Assembly (NCBI GenBank): GCA_002338445.1
Contig: DDII01000003.1
Coordinates: 1 to 63,388, forward strand
Direction of reading: 5' to 3'
From: Cellvibrionales bacterium UBA1854
GTDB lineage: Bacteria; Pseudomonadota; Gammaproteobacteria; Pseudomonadales; Porticoccaceae
DNA: 63,388 bases
Each line of letters begins with the position of its first letter. Position 1 is the first letter of the stretch. The notes below the pieces were generated by a model. It was not told the origin of the DNA. It worked only from the letters and a program-made list of their open reading frames with translations, and ran no database searches. Shown piece by piece: positions 44,878 to 53,620 of the stretch. A program made the position numbers and the translations under genes.

Positions 44878-45942
44878 TCACTGCAGGGTACGCGAATTGC
44901 CAGTTAGTCTTTGCCACCATTTTACAAAAAGAGCATCAATTGCGCTTTCCGCAGATATAAAAAATCGCTCCATTATTGTTTTATTGAGGATATATCTGAC
45001 GTCAAGAACATCAGCTTTTTCCATTACTGAGACTATATACTCATCACTCGTTTTTAAATCGTCGACTAACCCCAATTCTAGGGCCCTACTTCCATACCAA
45101 ACTTCACCAGTGGCGATTTGGTCAATGTCAATCCCCTCTCGCCGCTCATTAACATACTGTTTGAAAAGTTGATGTGTTTCCTCAAGCTCGTTAACAAATT
45201 TTTCTCTCCCTTTCTCAGTATTTTCTCCAAACAGCGTTAACGTGCGCTTATATTCTCCCGCTGTCAGTAATTCAAAATCAATCTTATTGTGTTTTAACAC
45301 ACGATTAAAATTCGGTAATTGGGCAACCACTCCAATCGAGCCCAAGACAGCAAAAGGAGCTGCTATAATGTAATCACCTACGCACGCCATCATGTAACCC
45401 CCGCTAGCCGCGACTTTATCCACACTAACGGTAATGGGAATATTTCTCTTACGCAGTCTATCCAATTGACTGGCCGCTAATCCGTAGCTATGCACCATCC
45501 CTCCCGCACTTTCTAAACGAAGTAATACCTCATCCGCATTAGTGGCAGTTGTGAGCACTGCAGTTATCTCCTCTCTTAGATTAGCGACAGCAGATGCATT
45601 AATATTACCCTCAAAGCTCAACACATAGACGCGTTTTCGTGTGGCATAATCTGAAGAAAGATGACCTTTTGCTACTTTTTTTTCTTCTTTTCTCTCACGC
45701 TTTTTTTTATCCAGAAGATTCTTTTCCTTTATTTTTTTCTCTGCATCATTTAACACCGCCAAATGCATTACATTGCTGGTGTTCTCATACTGATCGTTAA
45801 GTCGAATGACCATGAGCTCTCCCTTGGCGGATCTCTCTGTCTTATGACGGAGTGACGAAATCAATGCAACCACGAGCAAAAGTATTGCGACAAAGGTGGC
45901 TAACTTGGCAAAAAATAACCCATAATCGTATACAAATTCCAA
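44878..45942 (-). CDS. sohB: SohB family inner-membrane serine protease
   Basis: An SppA/S49-like protease anchored by an N-terminal helix (about residues 12-28). It begins MEFVYDYGLFFAKLATF, as SohB does. The catalytic serine lies in VDKVAASGGYMMACVGD and the dyad lysine in AGEYKRTLTL. A basic coiled segment (KKRERKEEKKVAKG) lies between membrane helix and protease. The TTG start at 45942 is supported by AGGAG six bases upstream. The 354 residues match E. coli (349). Confidence 0.93.
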   Translation of the reverse strand: MEFVYDYGLFFAKLATFVAILLLVVALISSLRHKTERSAKGELMVIRLNDQYENTSNVMHLAVLNDAEKKIKEKNLLDKKKRERKEEKKVAKGHLSSDYATRKRVYVLSFEGNINASAVANLREEITAVLTTATNADEVLLRLESAGGMVHSYGLAASQLDRLRKRNIPITVSVDKVAASGGYMMACVGDYIIAAPFAVLGSIGVVAQLPNFNRVLKHNKIDFELLTAGEYKRTLTLFGENTEKGREKFVNELEETHQLFKQYVNERREGIDIDQIATGEVWYGSRALELGLVDDLKTSDEYIVSVMEKADVLDVRYILNKTIMERFFISAESAIDALFVKWWQRLTGNSRTLQ

Positions 45943-45986
45943 AGCTGTCTCCTGTTGTTTTTAGCCCAAATGCGACTTAAATGATA

Positions 45987-46835
45987 TTACCCACTTTTTC
46001 TGTTCGCTGTGCCCTTGGCATTAGTCAGAAATCTCTCGATTAACAGTCCCGAAAGTACTGAAGGAGGCGGAACCGAGGGAGGCATGTTATCACAGTGCCA
46101 CCATCGCGCCTCACTTATTTCTTTTCCGTCCACAGTGATGATTTCTGAGGTCGCCTCTGCCATAAAACCCAACATTAACTGACTAGGAAAAGGCCAAGTC
46201 TGACTGCCAACATATACTGGCTTTCTAACATGGATTCCAACCTCTTCGTACACCTCTCGGTGTATAGCATCTTCAGCACTTTCACCGACCTCAATAAAAC
46301 CAGCAACCGCGCTGAAAAGACCATCCGCCCAGTTTAGTTGCCGCGCCAACAGGCAATAATCGCCCTTGGTCACAACAACAATGACACATGGAGAAATTCT
46401 AGGATAATAAGGTTTTGAGCACCTGATGCAGGCCACAGTGTTTTCATGACCCTGAATCTCGGTTGGATTACCACACAAACCACAGTATATGTGGCTTTTT
46501 TTCCACTCTAGAAGCTGGACCGCCCGACAAACTATCGCAAATTGTACTTCATCTATTGATATGAGTAATGTTCTTAAATTAATCGTAGAGTACCCATCCA
46601 AAAAACATACATCCCTTTCTAGCTCCCAAACCTCACAATCAAAGTCTCCCCAAGCACCGAGAAATATGGTTGAAATACAGAAACTCTTTACTAACTCAAG
46701 GTCATCATCTGATAAAATAACCTCATGCTTCCTAGCCAGAATCGAACGATTAACGGCACCAATGACTACTTTTTCAGCACCCTTTCGTTCTGCGAAGGTT
46801 ATTTTGAAACGGTCATTTATTGGCTTTTTTAACAA
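45987..46835 (-). CDS. nudC: NADH pyrophosphatase / RNA deNADding hydrolase NudC
   Basis: A Nudix hydrolase cleaving NAD(H) and NAD-capped RNA. The zinc ribbon is CGLCGN and CIRCSK. The Nudix box reads GFIEVGESAEDAIHREVYEEVGI, and the NADH-specific SQTWPFPSQLM follows (SQPWPFP in E. coli). The frame is open to a TTG at 46877. I favour the TTG at 46835, seven bases after CGGAG, giving 282 residues. It is divergent from nhaB. Confidence 0.9.
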   Translation of the reverse strand: MLKKPINDRFKITFAERKGAEKVVIGAVNRSILARKHEVILSDDDLELVKSFCISTIFLGAWGDFDCEVWELERDVCFLDGYSTINLRTLLISIDEVQFAIVCRAVQLLEWKKSHIYCGLCGNPTEIQGHENTVACIRCSKPYYPRISPCVIVVVTKGDYCLLARQLNWADGLFSAVAGFIEVGESAEDAIHREVYEEVGIHVRKPVYVGSQTWPFPSQLMLGFMAEATSEIITVDGKEISEARWWHCDNMPPSVPPPSVLSGLLIERFLTNAKGTANRKSG

Positions 46836-46959
46836 AATAAAGCTCCGAGAATAAAAACATTTGTTGGTACCTTGCAAATTTAAATATCAATAGATACAGT
46901 TTAGGCTGTTTGAATTGCTATTTCCTGTAAAAAAAATACAAAGTATTCAAGGTAAAGAA

Positions 46960-48465
46960 ATGAACTCCTCTCTCTCATCTGCGTTTGCCCATAATTTTTT
47001 AGGCCACTCTCCTGAATGGTATCAAAAAGCAATAATCGGTTTTCTATTAATAAACCCCATTGCGTTATACCTTTTGGGCCCTTTTGTCACAGGGTGGCTT
47101 TTAATCGGCGAGTTTATATTTACTCTTGCCATGGCATTAAAATGCTATCCGCTTCAGCCAGGTGGGCTTCTGGCAATTGAAGCAATAGTCCTCGGGCTGG
47201 CGTCCCCCGACAGCGTCTATAAGGAAGCAGTCTCAAATTTCCAAGTAATCCTGCTCTTAATGTTTATGGTAGCAGGAATATACTTTATGAGGGATATGTT
47301 GCTGTTCGTATTTACAAAGATTTTACTTACGATCAAGTCAAAAATTTTCTTGTCACTTCTTTTTAGTTTTGCCGGTGCCTTTCTCTCCGCATTCCTTGAT
47401 GCCCTTACAGTCACGGCAGTTCTAATTTCCGTCGCAGTAGGCTTTTACAGCGTATATCATCGTGTTGCCAGTGGCAAAGGCATTAATTCCTTTGACCACG
47501 ACCACACCGATGATGAACAAGTGCTTGCTAAAAACCGAGAGACGCTAGAGCAATTTAGCGCGTTTTTGAGAAGTTTAATAATGCACGGTGCAGTGGGCAC
47601 CGCCTTGGGCGGAGTTTGTACGGTGGTGGGTGAACCACAAAACCTTTTGATTGCTGAGAAGGCTGGGTGGGATTTTATGACATTTTTCTGGATTATGTCT
47701 CCAGTAACAATGCCTGTTTTGGTTTGCGGTTTAATAACATGCGTGGTAATTGAAAAAATCGGTATTTTGGGATATGGCGCACAACTGCCGCAAGAAGTTA
47801 GGTTAGTACTGCAAAACTTTAACGCGCAGGACCAAGCAAACCGTACCCAAAAAGATATTGCTGCACTTATAGTTCAATTCATAGTTGCTGTCATACTGGT
47901 ATTTTCTTTGGCATTTCATATTGCTCCTGTAGGGCTTATTGGACTGATGATTATTGTTCTCCTTACTGCATTTAATGGTGTCATAGATGAGCATAAGATT
48001 GGCCATGCATTTGAGGAAGCACTTCCATTTACCGCGCTCCTAGTTGTATTTTTCGCGATCGTCGCGGTCATTCATGAGCAACATCTTTTTTCACCGGTAA
48101 TATCAGTTGTTCTTTCGATGGATGAGAGTATTCAGCCAGGCATGTTTTTCTTGGCAAATGGGATTTTATCTATGATAAGTGATAACGTGTTTGTAGCTAC
48201 GGTTTATATCAACGAGGTGAGGGCCGTGCTTGATTCTGGAGGAATAACTAGAGAACATTTCGACAAGCTCACCGTCGCAATAAACACTGGAACTAATCTT
48301 CCAAGTGTCGCAACTCCAAACGGGCAGGCTGCATTCTTATTTTTGTTAACGTCGGCGCTAGCTCCATTAATACAACTCTCATATATGAGAATGGTCGTAA
48401 TGGCACTGCCCTACACTATAGTTCTCACGGCAGTGGGATTTACAGCAGTAATTTATCTTATCTAA
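46960..48465 (+). CDS. nhaB: Na+/H+ antiporter NhaB
   Basis: An electrogenic sodium/proton antiporter of the inner membrane with about twelve helices. Family segments are FLDALTVTAVLISVAVGFYSVYHR, GVCTVVGEPQNLLIAEKAGWDF and SMISDNVFVATVYINEV. The ATG at 46960 lies behind AAGG and gives 501 residues, close to E. coli (513). Upstream in-frame TTG codons do not look like starts. Sodium extrusion fits a saline habitat. Confidence 0.94.
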   Translation: MNSSLSSAFAHNFLGHSPEWYQKAIIGFLLINPIALYLLGPFVTGWLLIGEFIFTLAMALKCYPLQPGGLLAIEAIVLGLASPDSVYKEAVSNFQVILLLMFMVAGIYFMRDMLLFVFTKILLTIKSKIFLSLLFSFAGAFLSAFLDALTVTAVLISVAVGFYSVYHRVASGKGINSFDHDHTDDEQVLAKNRETLEQFSAFLRSLIMHGAVGTALGGVCTVVGEPQNLLIAEKAGWDFMTFFWIMSPVTMPVLVCGLITCVVIEKIGILGYGAQLPQEVRLVLQNFNAQDQANRTQKDIAALIVQFIVAVILVFSLAFHIAPVGLIGLMIIVLLTAFNGVIDEHKIGHAFEEALPFTALLVVFFAIVAVIHEQHLFSPVISVVLSMDESIQPGMFFLANGILSMISDNVFVATVYINEVRAVLDSGGITREHFDKLTVAINTGTNLPSVATPNGQAAFLFLLTSALAPLIQLSYMRMVVMALPYTIVLTAVGFTAVIYLI

Positions 48466-48544
48466 ACAAATGACAGCGTGAACTAATCTTGCCTTGCATA
48501 ACAACTTTAGAAGTTCTGATTCACGAACACACTGGCTACTGGAA

Positions 48545-49720
48545 TTAGCGAGATAGTTCCTCCATTCCACGTTCAAGTCCATCTAATGTTAAAGGATACA
48601 TTCTATCTTCAACTAATCCGCGTACCATGGATATTGACGGCGTATAACTCCAGTAGCATTCCTCTACGGGGTTAATCCATATGAGTTTATTAAATGAACT
48701 TACAACTCTTTGCATCCATACCCTCCCGGACTCTTCATTTTGATACTCAACACTGCCACCGGGACTGCTTATCTCATAAGGAGCCATGGAAGCATCTCCT
48801 ACAAAGATTACTTTATAATCAGAAGCGTACTTGTTCAAAACATCATGCGTCTTTATTTGTTGATCTCTTCGCCTTCGATTTTCCTTCCAAACATAATCAT
48901 ATAGACAATTATGAAAATAAAAGTATTCCATGTGTTTAAATTCGGTCTTTGCAGCGGAAAACAGTTCCTCACAGAGCGTCACAAAGGGATCCATTGACCC
49001 CCCAATATCAAAAAAAATAAGAACTTTGACTGAATTACGTCGTTCAGGGACCATCTTCAAATCGAGCAATCCGGCGTTTCGAGCGGTGCTTCGAATGGTG
49101 TCTCCTAGGTCCAAAAAGTCAGCTGCTCCCTCACGGGCAAATTTTCGTAGCCTCCGCAGTGCAATCTTAATATTTCTGGTACCAATCTCTACAGAATCGT
49201 CTAAATCCCGATACTGGCGCTCATCCCAAACCTTTATTGCACTACCTGATCCCCCGGGCCCTCCAATACGAATCCCCTCAGGATTATATCCTCCATGTCC
49301 GAATGGCGAAGTCCCGCCAGTCCCAATCCATTTGCTACCCCCTTGGTGCCGTTCTGACTGCTCTTCTAAACGTTTTTTAAATTCATCTATAAGCTTTTCT
49401 AGACCCCCGAGACTCTCAATTTTAGCTTTCTCTTCGTCTGTAAAGTGTTTTTCAAATTTTTTTCTCAACCATTCCTCGGGAATAATAAGTTCTAAGATCT
49501 GATCTATATTTTGCAAATTCTTAAAATAAGCCCCAAAAACTTTGTCAAAACGGTCAAAGTATCGTTCATCCTTCACCATACAAAGCCTTGCGAGTAGGTA
49601 AAAGTCATCGGTCGATCCCATCGAGAGATTTTTATCCATTGCATTAATCAGATCTAAATACTCTTTAATTGAGACTGGTATCCCAGAGCGCTTTACTAAA
49701 TTGAAAAAATTGATGAGCAT
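48545..49720 (-). CDS. CoxE-like von Willebrand factor A domain protein
   Basis: A 391-residue soluble protein whose C-terminal half is a VWA domain. The metal-binding site is modified to FFDIGGSMDPF (DxGGS, not DxSxS), a form I recall from proteobacterial CoxE-like proteins. ELFSAAKTEFKHMEYFYFHN and KLIWINPVEECYW follow. It lies 8 bp downstream of the MoxR ATPase. Such pairs act as metal-insertion or complex-remodelling chaperones, but the client is unknown. Confidence 0.88.
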   Translation of the reverse strand: MLINFFNLVKRSGIPVSIKEYLDLINAMDKNLSMGSTDDFYLLARLCMVKDERYFDRFDKVFGAYFKNLQNIDQILELIIPEEWLRKKFEKHFTDEEKAKIESLGGLEKLIDEFKKRLEEQSERHQGGSKWIGTGGTSPFGHGGYNPEGIRIGGPGGSGSAIKVWDERQYRDLDDSVEIGTRNIKIALRRLRKFAREGAADFLDLGDTIRSTARNAGLLDLKMVPERRNSVKVLIFFDIGGSMDPFVTLCEELFSAAKTEFKHMEYFYFHNCLYDYVWKENRRRRDQQIKTHDVLNKYASDYKVIFVGDASMAPYEISSPGGSVEYQNEESGRVWMQRVVSSFNKLIWINPVEECYWSYTPSISMVRGLVEDRMYPLTLDGLERGMEELSR

Positions 49721-49728
49721 AATTTATA

Positions 49729-50574
49729 TCATCTCATCTCTCGCCTTGTCATAAATGCCAATCTTTCTAATAGATGCACATCTTGTTCATTTTTCAAAAG
49801 AGCACCATAAAGTGGCGGTATTGCTTTCGTTGGATCTCGATTTGTTAGAATATCCTCTGGGATATCGTCAGACATAACAAGTTTTAACCAGTCAACAAGC
49901 TCTGAGGTAGAAGGCTTCTTTTTCAGACCAGGCACTTTTCTTATATCAAAAAATATTTCAAGCGCCGTATCGACAAGTGTCTTTTTTATATTGGGAAAAT
50001 GTACGTCGACAATCCGTTTCATTGTGGACCTGTCAGGAAAATTTATAAAATGAAAAAAGCATCGCCTCAGAAAAGCATCGGGCAATTCTTTTTCATTATT
50101 GCTGGTAATAATCACAATGGGCCTTTTTAATGCCCGGATCGTCTGCCCAGTCTCATAAACATAGAATTCCATTCTATCCAGCTCTAATAGTAGGTCATTC
50201 GGGAACTCTATATCTGCCTTGTCTATTTCGTCAATCAATAAAACAACTTGCTCTTGCGACGTAAACGCTTCCCAAAGCTTTCCTTTGTCAATATAGTTAG
50301 CGATATCACGCACCTTTTCGTCTCCAAGCTGTGAGTCTCGCAACCTTGAAACAGCATCATACTCATATAGTCCCTGTTGTGCTTTGGTTGTTGATTTTAT
50401 GTGCCACGATAGCATTTCCTTCCCTAAAGCCTTTGACACCTCTTCTGCAAGCATTGTCTTTCCAGTTCCCGGCTCCCCCTTTATTAGTAAAGGGCGTTCA
50501 AGGCTAACCGCGGCATTTACCGCAAGTTGAAGTTCTTCCGTAGCAACATAGTTTTCTGTACCAGTGAATTTCAT
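49729..50574 (-). CDS. MoxR-family AAA+ ATPase
   Basis: A 281-residue ATPase with Walker A GEPGTGKTMLAEEV, Walker B VVLLIDEIDKADIEFPNDLL and sensor 1 region IVIITSNNEKELPDAFLRRC. It works with the VWA protein encoded directly downstream; by analogy with MoxR-VWA pairs, the two form a chaperone-like remodelling unit. No substrate gene lies beside the pair. Confidence 0.92.
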   Translation of the reverse strand: MKFTGTENYVATEELQLAVNAAVSLERPLLIKGEPGTGKTMLAEEVSKALGKEMLSWHIKSTTKAQQGLYEYDAVSRLRDSQLGDEKVRDIANYIDKGKLWEAFTSQEQVVLLIDEIDKADIEFPNDLLLELDRMEFYVYETGQTIRALKRPIVIITSNNEKELPDAFLRRCFFHFINFPDRSTMKRIVDVHFPNIKKTLVDTALEIFFDIRKVPGLKKKPSTSELVDWLKLVMSDDIPEDILTNRDPTKAIPPLYGALLKNEQDVHLLERLAFMTRREMR

Positions 50575-50695
50575 ATTCTTTAATTTCCATACTTTAATTC
50601 AGCATTATAATAAAATTTTTTTAGCACTTAAATGAGAAGTCGATCAACTACAACTGCTTACCCTGCACAAAAGCTTTTAAGAAAAATCCAGCAAT

Positions 50696-51088
50696 TTACA
50701 TATTTGATCGACGACGTTTATCTGAGGAAAATGCAGGTCGCACTCTGACTGGAGGCGGTCTTTTCATTTTGCCCCACAAAAATCTTGCCGAGCCATAAAA
50801 AGTTAAAGTTATTAATACCATCGCTAAAATTGGAGCAAGGCCTCTTTGAAACCCTGACTCTAGTAATAAACCTTCATATAAACTCACAAAAAAAGCGGGA
50901 GCCAAATGAAAATCATCGTAATATGCAGTGACTGGAGTCATAAAAAATACAATAGCGACAAGCAAGATACTCTGTCGCAGAGCTGGACTCCTAAACCCGC
51001 TTACCATATACCAGACGCAGAATAGCAAACAAAGCACACCGAATGAATAAGAAACCCATCCCCAGAAATAATTTTCGGCTGAGTACAC
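50696..51088 (-). CDS. Predicted membrane protein of unknown function
   Basis: Not recognised. From the GTG at 51088, which follows GGTGGA, it has 130 residues with three hydrophobic helices (around VSYSFGVLCLLFCVWYMV, SILLVAIVFFMTPVTAYY and LAPILAMVLITLTFYG) and a basic tail, RPAFSSDKRRR. The start lies two bases after the ycgN stop, so the two are very probably cotranscribed and translationally coupled. The frame is open to a TTG at 51103, which would overlap ycgN. Confidence 0.7.
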   Translation of the reverse strand: MYSAENYFWGWVSYSFGVLCLLFCVWYMVSGFRSPALRQSILLVAIVFFMTPVTAYYDDFHLAPAFFVSLYEGLLLESGFQRGLAPILAMVLITLTFYGSARFLWGKMKRPPPVRVRPAFSSDKRRRSNM

Positions 51089-51090
51089 TG

Positions 51091-51543
51091 CTAATCCACC
51101 CAACGAATAATGTGATCTTCCAAATCGTAGTCTTTAACCCACTGCTCAGAAATAACTCTGCCCTTTATAGAGGCACCACTTGAATGAATAATATACTCAG
51201 AACCACTGATGAGATGATGCCAACTCGGCAGGTCCATACCATTCGCAACCAACTTATATGAACAACTAGATGGCAGCCAGCTTAACTCCATTATATTTCC
51301 AGCATCTAGTTTAACGCAGTCCCTCACTTTACTGCGATTATTATAATCAGAACACTGACATGTTGTCTGATCCATAAATTTGCAAGCCACATCCGTAAAA
51401 TAAATTTGCTCAGTACCTATATCTTCAAGTTTTACTAAACAGCACTTGCCACAACGATCACAAAGTAGCTCCCACTCAGTTTCTGTCATCTCGTCTAGAC
51501 ATTTTTTATGCCAAAATCTCTCCTCACACATACCGCTAGCCAT
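51091..51543 (-). CDS. ycgN: YcgN (UPF0260) cysteine-cluster protein
   Basis: A 150-residue YkgJ/YcgN-family protein. The cluster CDRCGKCCLVKLED is followed by more conserved cysteines (ACKFMDQTTCQCSDY, VRDCVKL), suggesting zinc or iron-sulfur binding. Biochemical function is unknown. It lies 33 bp downstream of rnd in the same direction. Confidence 0.9.
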   Translation of the reverse strand: MASGMCEERFWHKKCLDEMTETEWELLCDRCGKCCLVKLEDIGTEQIYFTDVACKFMDQTTCQCSDYNNRSKVRDCVKLDAGNIMELSWLPSSCSYKLVANGMDLPSWHHLISGSEYIIHSSGASIKGRVISEQWVKDYDLEDHIIRWVD

Positions 51544-51576
51544 TTAAGCAAATCCCTTAAGCCTCAGACAATGTTA

Positions 51577-52683
51577 TTAACTATTTGAGAAAAACCCAGA
51601 AATTATAGGCTTTACGATATCTACTCGCCAACCCTTTAATAATCGGGGGGGCCATCTTATATTGCCACTTGATGCACTCCTTACAATAACTTCTAGTTCT
51701 TTCTTTGATACTAATATCTCAACCGGAATTTCTCGTAATTCTCCAAAATCAGTGAGGCACTGGTGAATTCTCTTTACAAGAGTATTACCAGAGTTATTTA
51801 AAAGGCTTGGTATCGATGCAACCTCCGGATCGTCATAACTTTTTTGAATTTCGGAGATCACATTGTTACCAAAAACTCGAATTTCTCTTGGATTCAGATC
51901 TTCAATTGCAAATAAATCGGAGTAACTTTTTGGAAGATTAGCCGCAAGCTTGAACAATATTGCATCAGATATGATACGCTGCCGCGGCATGTTCTTGGCT
52001 CTCGCCGTTTTCTCACGCCAACAACTGAGACGCTTTAACACAGTCAACGACCTTGAGTCTAAACGATGTTTACCTTTTAAGCGCTCAAAATAAAACTCTA
52101 TACTGTCACGCGCTTCAACGTTCTCGAGCGTTATGCTAATTTCGTCCTCAAACCACGACCAGCGCCCATAAGCACTTAACTTAAAACAAAGTAGTTTATA
52201 TAGTCGCTCTAGATGTGCAACATCATCTTCCGCATATTTTATTTGCTCCTCTGAAAGAGGCCTAGCCAACCAATTAGAACGAGTGACCGATTTGGTCAGC
52301 TTTATACCTGTCAAGGATTCTAGGAGTCCCGCATAACTAATTGAATATCCGATATTTACTAAGCTCGCTGCGATTTGTGTATCAAAAATCTTCTTTGGAT
52401 GAATCTGAGCGGTGTATCTCAAAACCTCAAGGTCTTCAGCACATGCATGCATGATTAGTGTACATTCTGGATTTTCGAATAGTCGCTTCAGCGGCGTTAA
52501 ATCATCGATATTCGGCGTATCGATCAGCCAGCAGTGCTCACCGTTATAAATTTGTACAAGCGCCAACTGCGGGTAAAAGGTATGCGACCTTATAAACTCA
52601 GTGTCAAGACACAATGTTTTATTGTCAGCTAATCTCTGCGTACAATTTTTCAACGAACTGTAATTATCTATCCAAAAAACCAT
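51577..52683 (-). CDS. rnd: Ribonuclease D
   Basis: A 3'-5' exoribonuclease that trims tRNA precursors. Its DEDDy nuclease motifs are CLDTEFIRSHTFYPQLAL (Asp and Glu), MHACAEDLEVL and YAEDDVAHLERLY. An HRDC domain (about residues 205-290) follows, with LTVLKRLSCWREKTARAKNMPR. The 368 residues match E. coli (375). Its start lies against the recR stop, so translational coupling is likely. Confidence 0.94.
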   Translation of the reverse strand: MVFWIDNYSSLKNCTQRLADNKTLCLDTEFIRSHTFYPQLALVQIYNGEHCWLIDTPNIDDLTPLKRLFENPECTLIMHACAEDLEVLRYTAQIHPKKIFDTQIAASLVNIGYSISYAGLLESLTGIKLTKSVTRSNWLARPLSEEQIKYAEDDVAHLERLYKLLCFKLSAYGRWSWFEDEISITLENVEARDSIEFYFERLKGKHRLDSRSLTVLKRLSCWREKTARAKNMPRQRIISDAILFKLAANLPKSYSDLFAIEDLNPREIRVFGNNVISEIQKSYDDPEVASIPSLLNNSGNTLVKRIHQCLTDFGELREIPVEILVSKKELEVIVRSASSGNIRWPPRLLKGWRVDIVKPIISGFFSNS

Positions 52684-52684
52684 T

Positions 52685-53278
52685 CTAGATAATTTTACGA
52701 CGATCTAAGGCAAGACTTAAAGTTCCGCCATCCACATACTCTAATTCTCCACCCATAGGCACACCATAAGCAATTCTCGATACCTTCTTTCCTAAGACCC
52801 GAGACTTGTCAGCGATAAATTGAGCCGTTGTTTCCCCCTCAAGGGTCAAATTTGTTGCTAGGATCACCTCTTTAAGATCATGATCATGAAGTTGTTTAAA
52901 GAGCTCGTCAAAACCGAGCTCCTCTGGTCCAATACCATCGATTGGAGAGAGATGTCCGTGAAGGACGAAATATGTCCCGAAAAAGCAGTTTGCCTGCTCA
53001 ATCGCCAAAAGATCAGCTGGCGTCTCAACAACGCACAACAAACCTCTCTTTGATCGCTCGCTTCTGCAGACAGCGCATAACCGGTCCTCTGTTAAATTTC
53101 TGCAGCGGATGCATCTATCAATCTTTTCGATTGACTCAGCAAGAACCTTTACCAATCGTCTTGCCGATATTTTGTCCCTCTCAATCAGAAACAAAGCCAT
53201 CCGCTGCGCCGACTTCTTTCCTACTCCGGGTAGGCAACATAAACTTTGTATAAGTTGACTAAAAAGTGGGCTCTGCAT
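52685..53278 (-). CDS. recR: Recombination protein RecR
   Basis: With RecF and RecO it loads RecA at gaps. A helix-hairpin-helix region (LPGVGKKSAQRMALFL) is followed by a four-cysteine zinc finger (CIRCRNLTEDRLCAVC) and a Toprim domain (LLCVVETPADLLAIEQ, ILATNLTLEGETTAQFI). The 197 residues match the family. It is the third gene of the conserved dnaX-ybaB-recR unit, here extended by rnd and ycgN. Confidence 0.96.
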   Translation of the reverse strand: MQSPLFSQLIQSLCCLPGVGKKSAQRMALFLIERDKISARRLVKVLAESIEKIDRCIRCRNLTEDRLCAVCRSERSKRGLLCVVETPADLLAIEQANCFFGTYFVLHGHLSPIDGIGPEELGFDELFKQLHDHDLKEVILATNLTLEGETTAQFIADKSRVLGKKVSRIAYGVPMGGELEYVDGGTLSLALDRRKII

Positions 53279-53301
53279 CGGTTTTTATAATTCCAAGATT
53301 T

Positions 53302-53619
53302 TTAAAACGGCATTTTAAATCCAGGCGGCAAGTGCATCCCTCCCGCTAACCTAGACAGTGAATCACTTTGACCATTCTCGGCTTTCTGAACAGCATCATT
53401 TATAGCAGCCGTTAGTAGATCTTCTAATATAGATTTATCCTCCATCATCAGTTCAGAATCTAACTCCACCTTACGAGTATCAAAACGACCCGTCATAGTA
53501 ACTTTAACCAAGCCTCCCCCAGATTCACCCACAACCTCTCTTTCGGATGCTTCTTCTTGAATGAGAGTCATTTTTTTCTGCATTTCTTTAGCCTGTCGAA
53601 GTAGTTCTTCCATATTCAT
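53302..53619 (-). CDS. ybaB: YbaB/EbfC nucleoid-associated protein
   Basis: A small dimeric DNA-binding protein, 105 residues. The ATG at 53619 is the right start, since AAGGAGG lies just upstream, inside the end of dnaX. It begins MNMEELLRQAKEMQKKM, and GLVKVTMTGRFDTRKVELD is the family's core strand. Only one base separates it from the dnaX stop, so the two are translationally coupled. Confidence 0.95.
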   Translation of the reverse strand: MNMEELLRQAKEMQKKMTLIQEEASEREVVGESGGGLVKVTMTGRFDTRKVELDSELMMEDKSILEDLLTAAINDAVQKAENGQSDSLSRLAGGMHLPPGFKMPF

Positions 53620-53620
53620 T

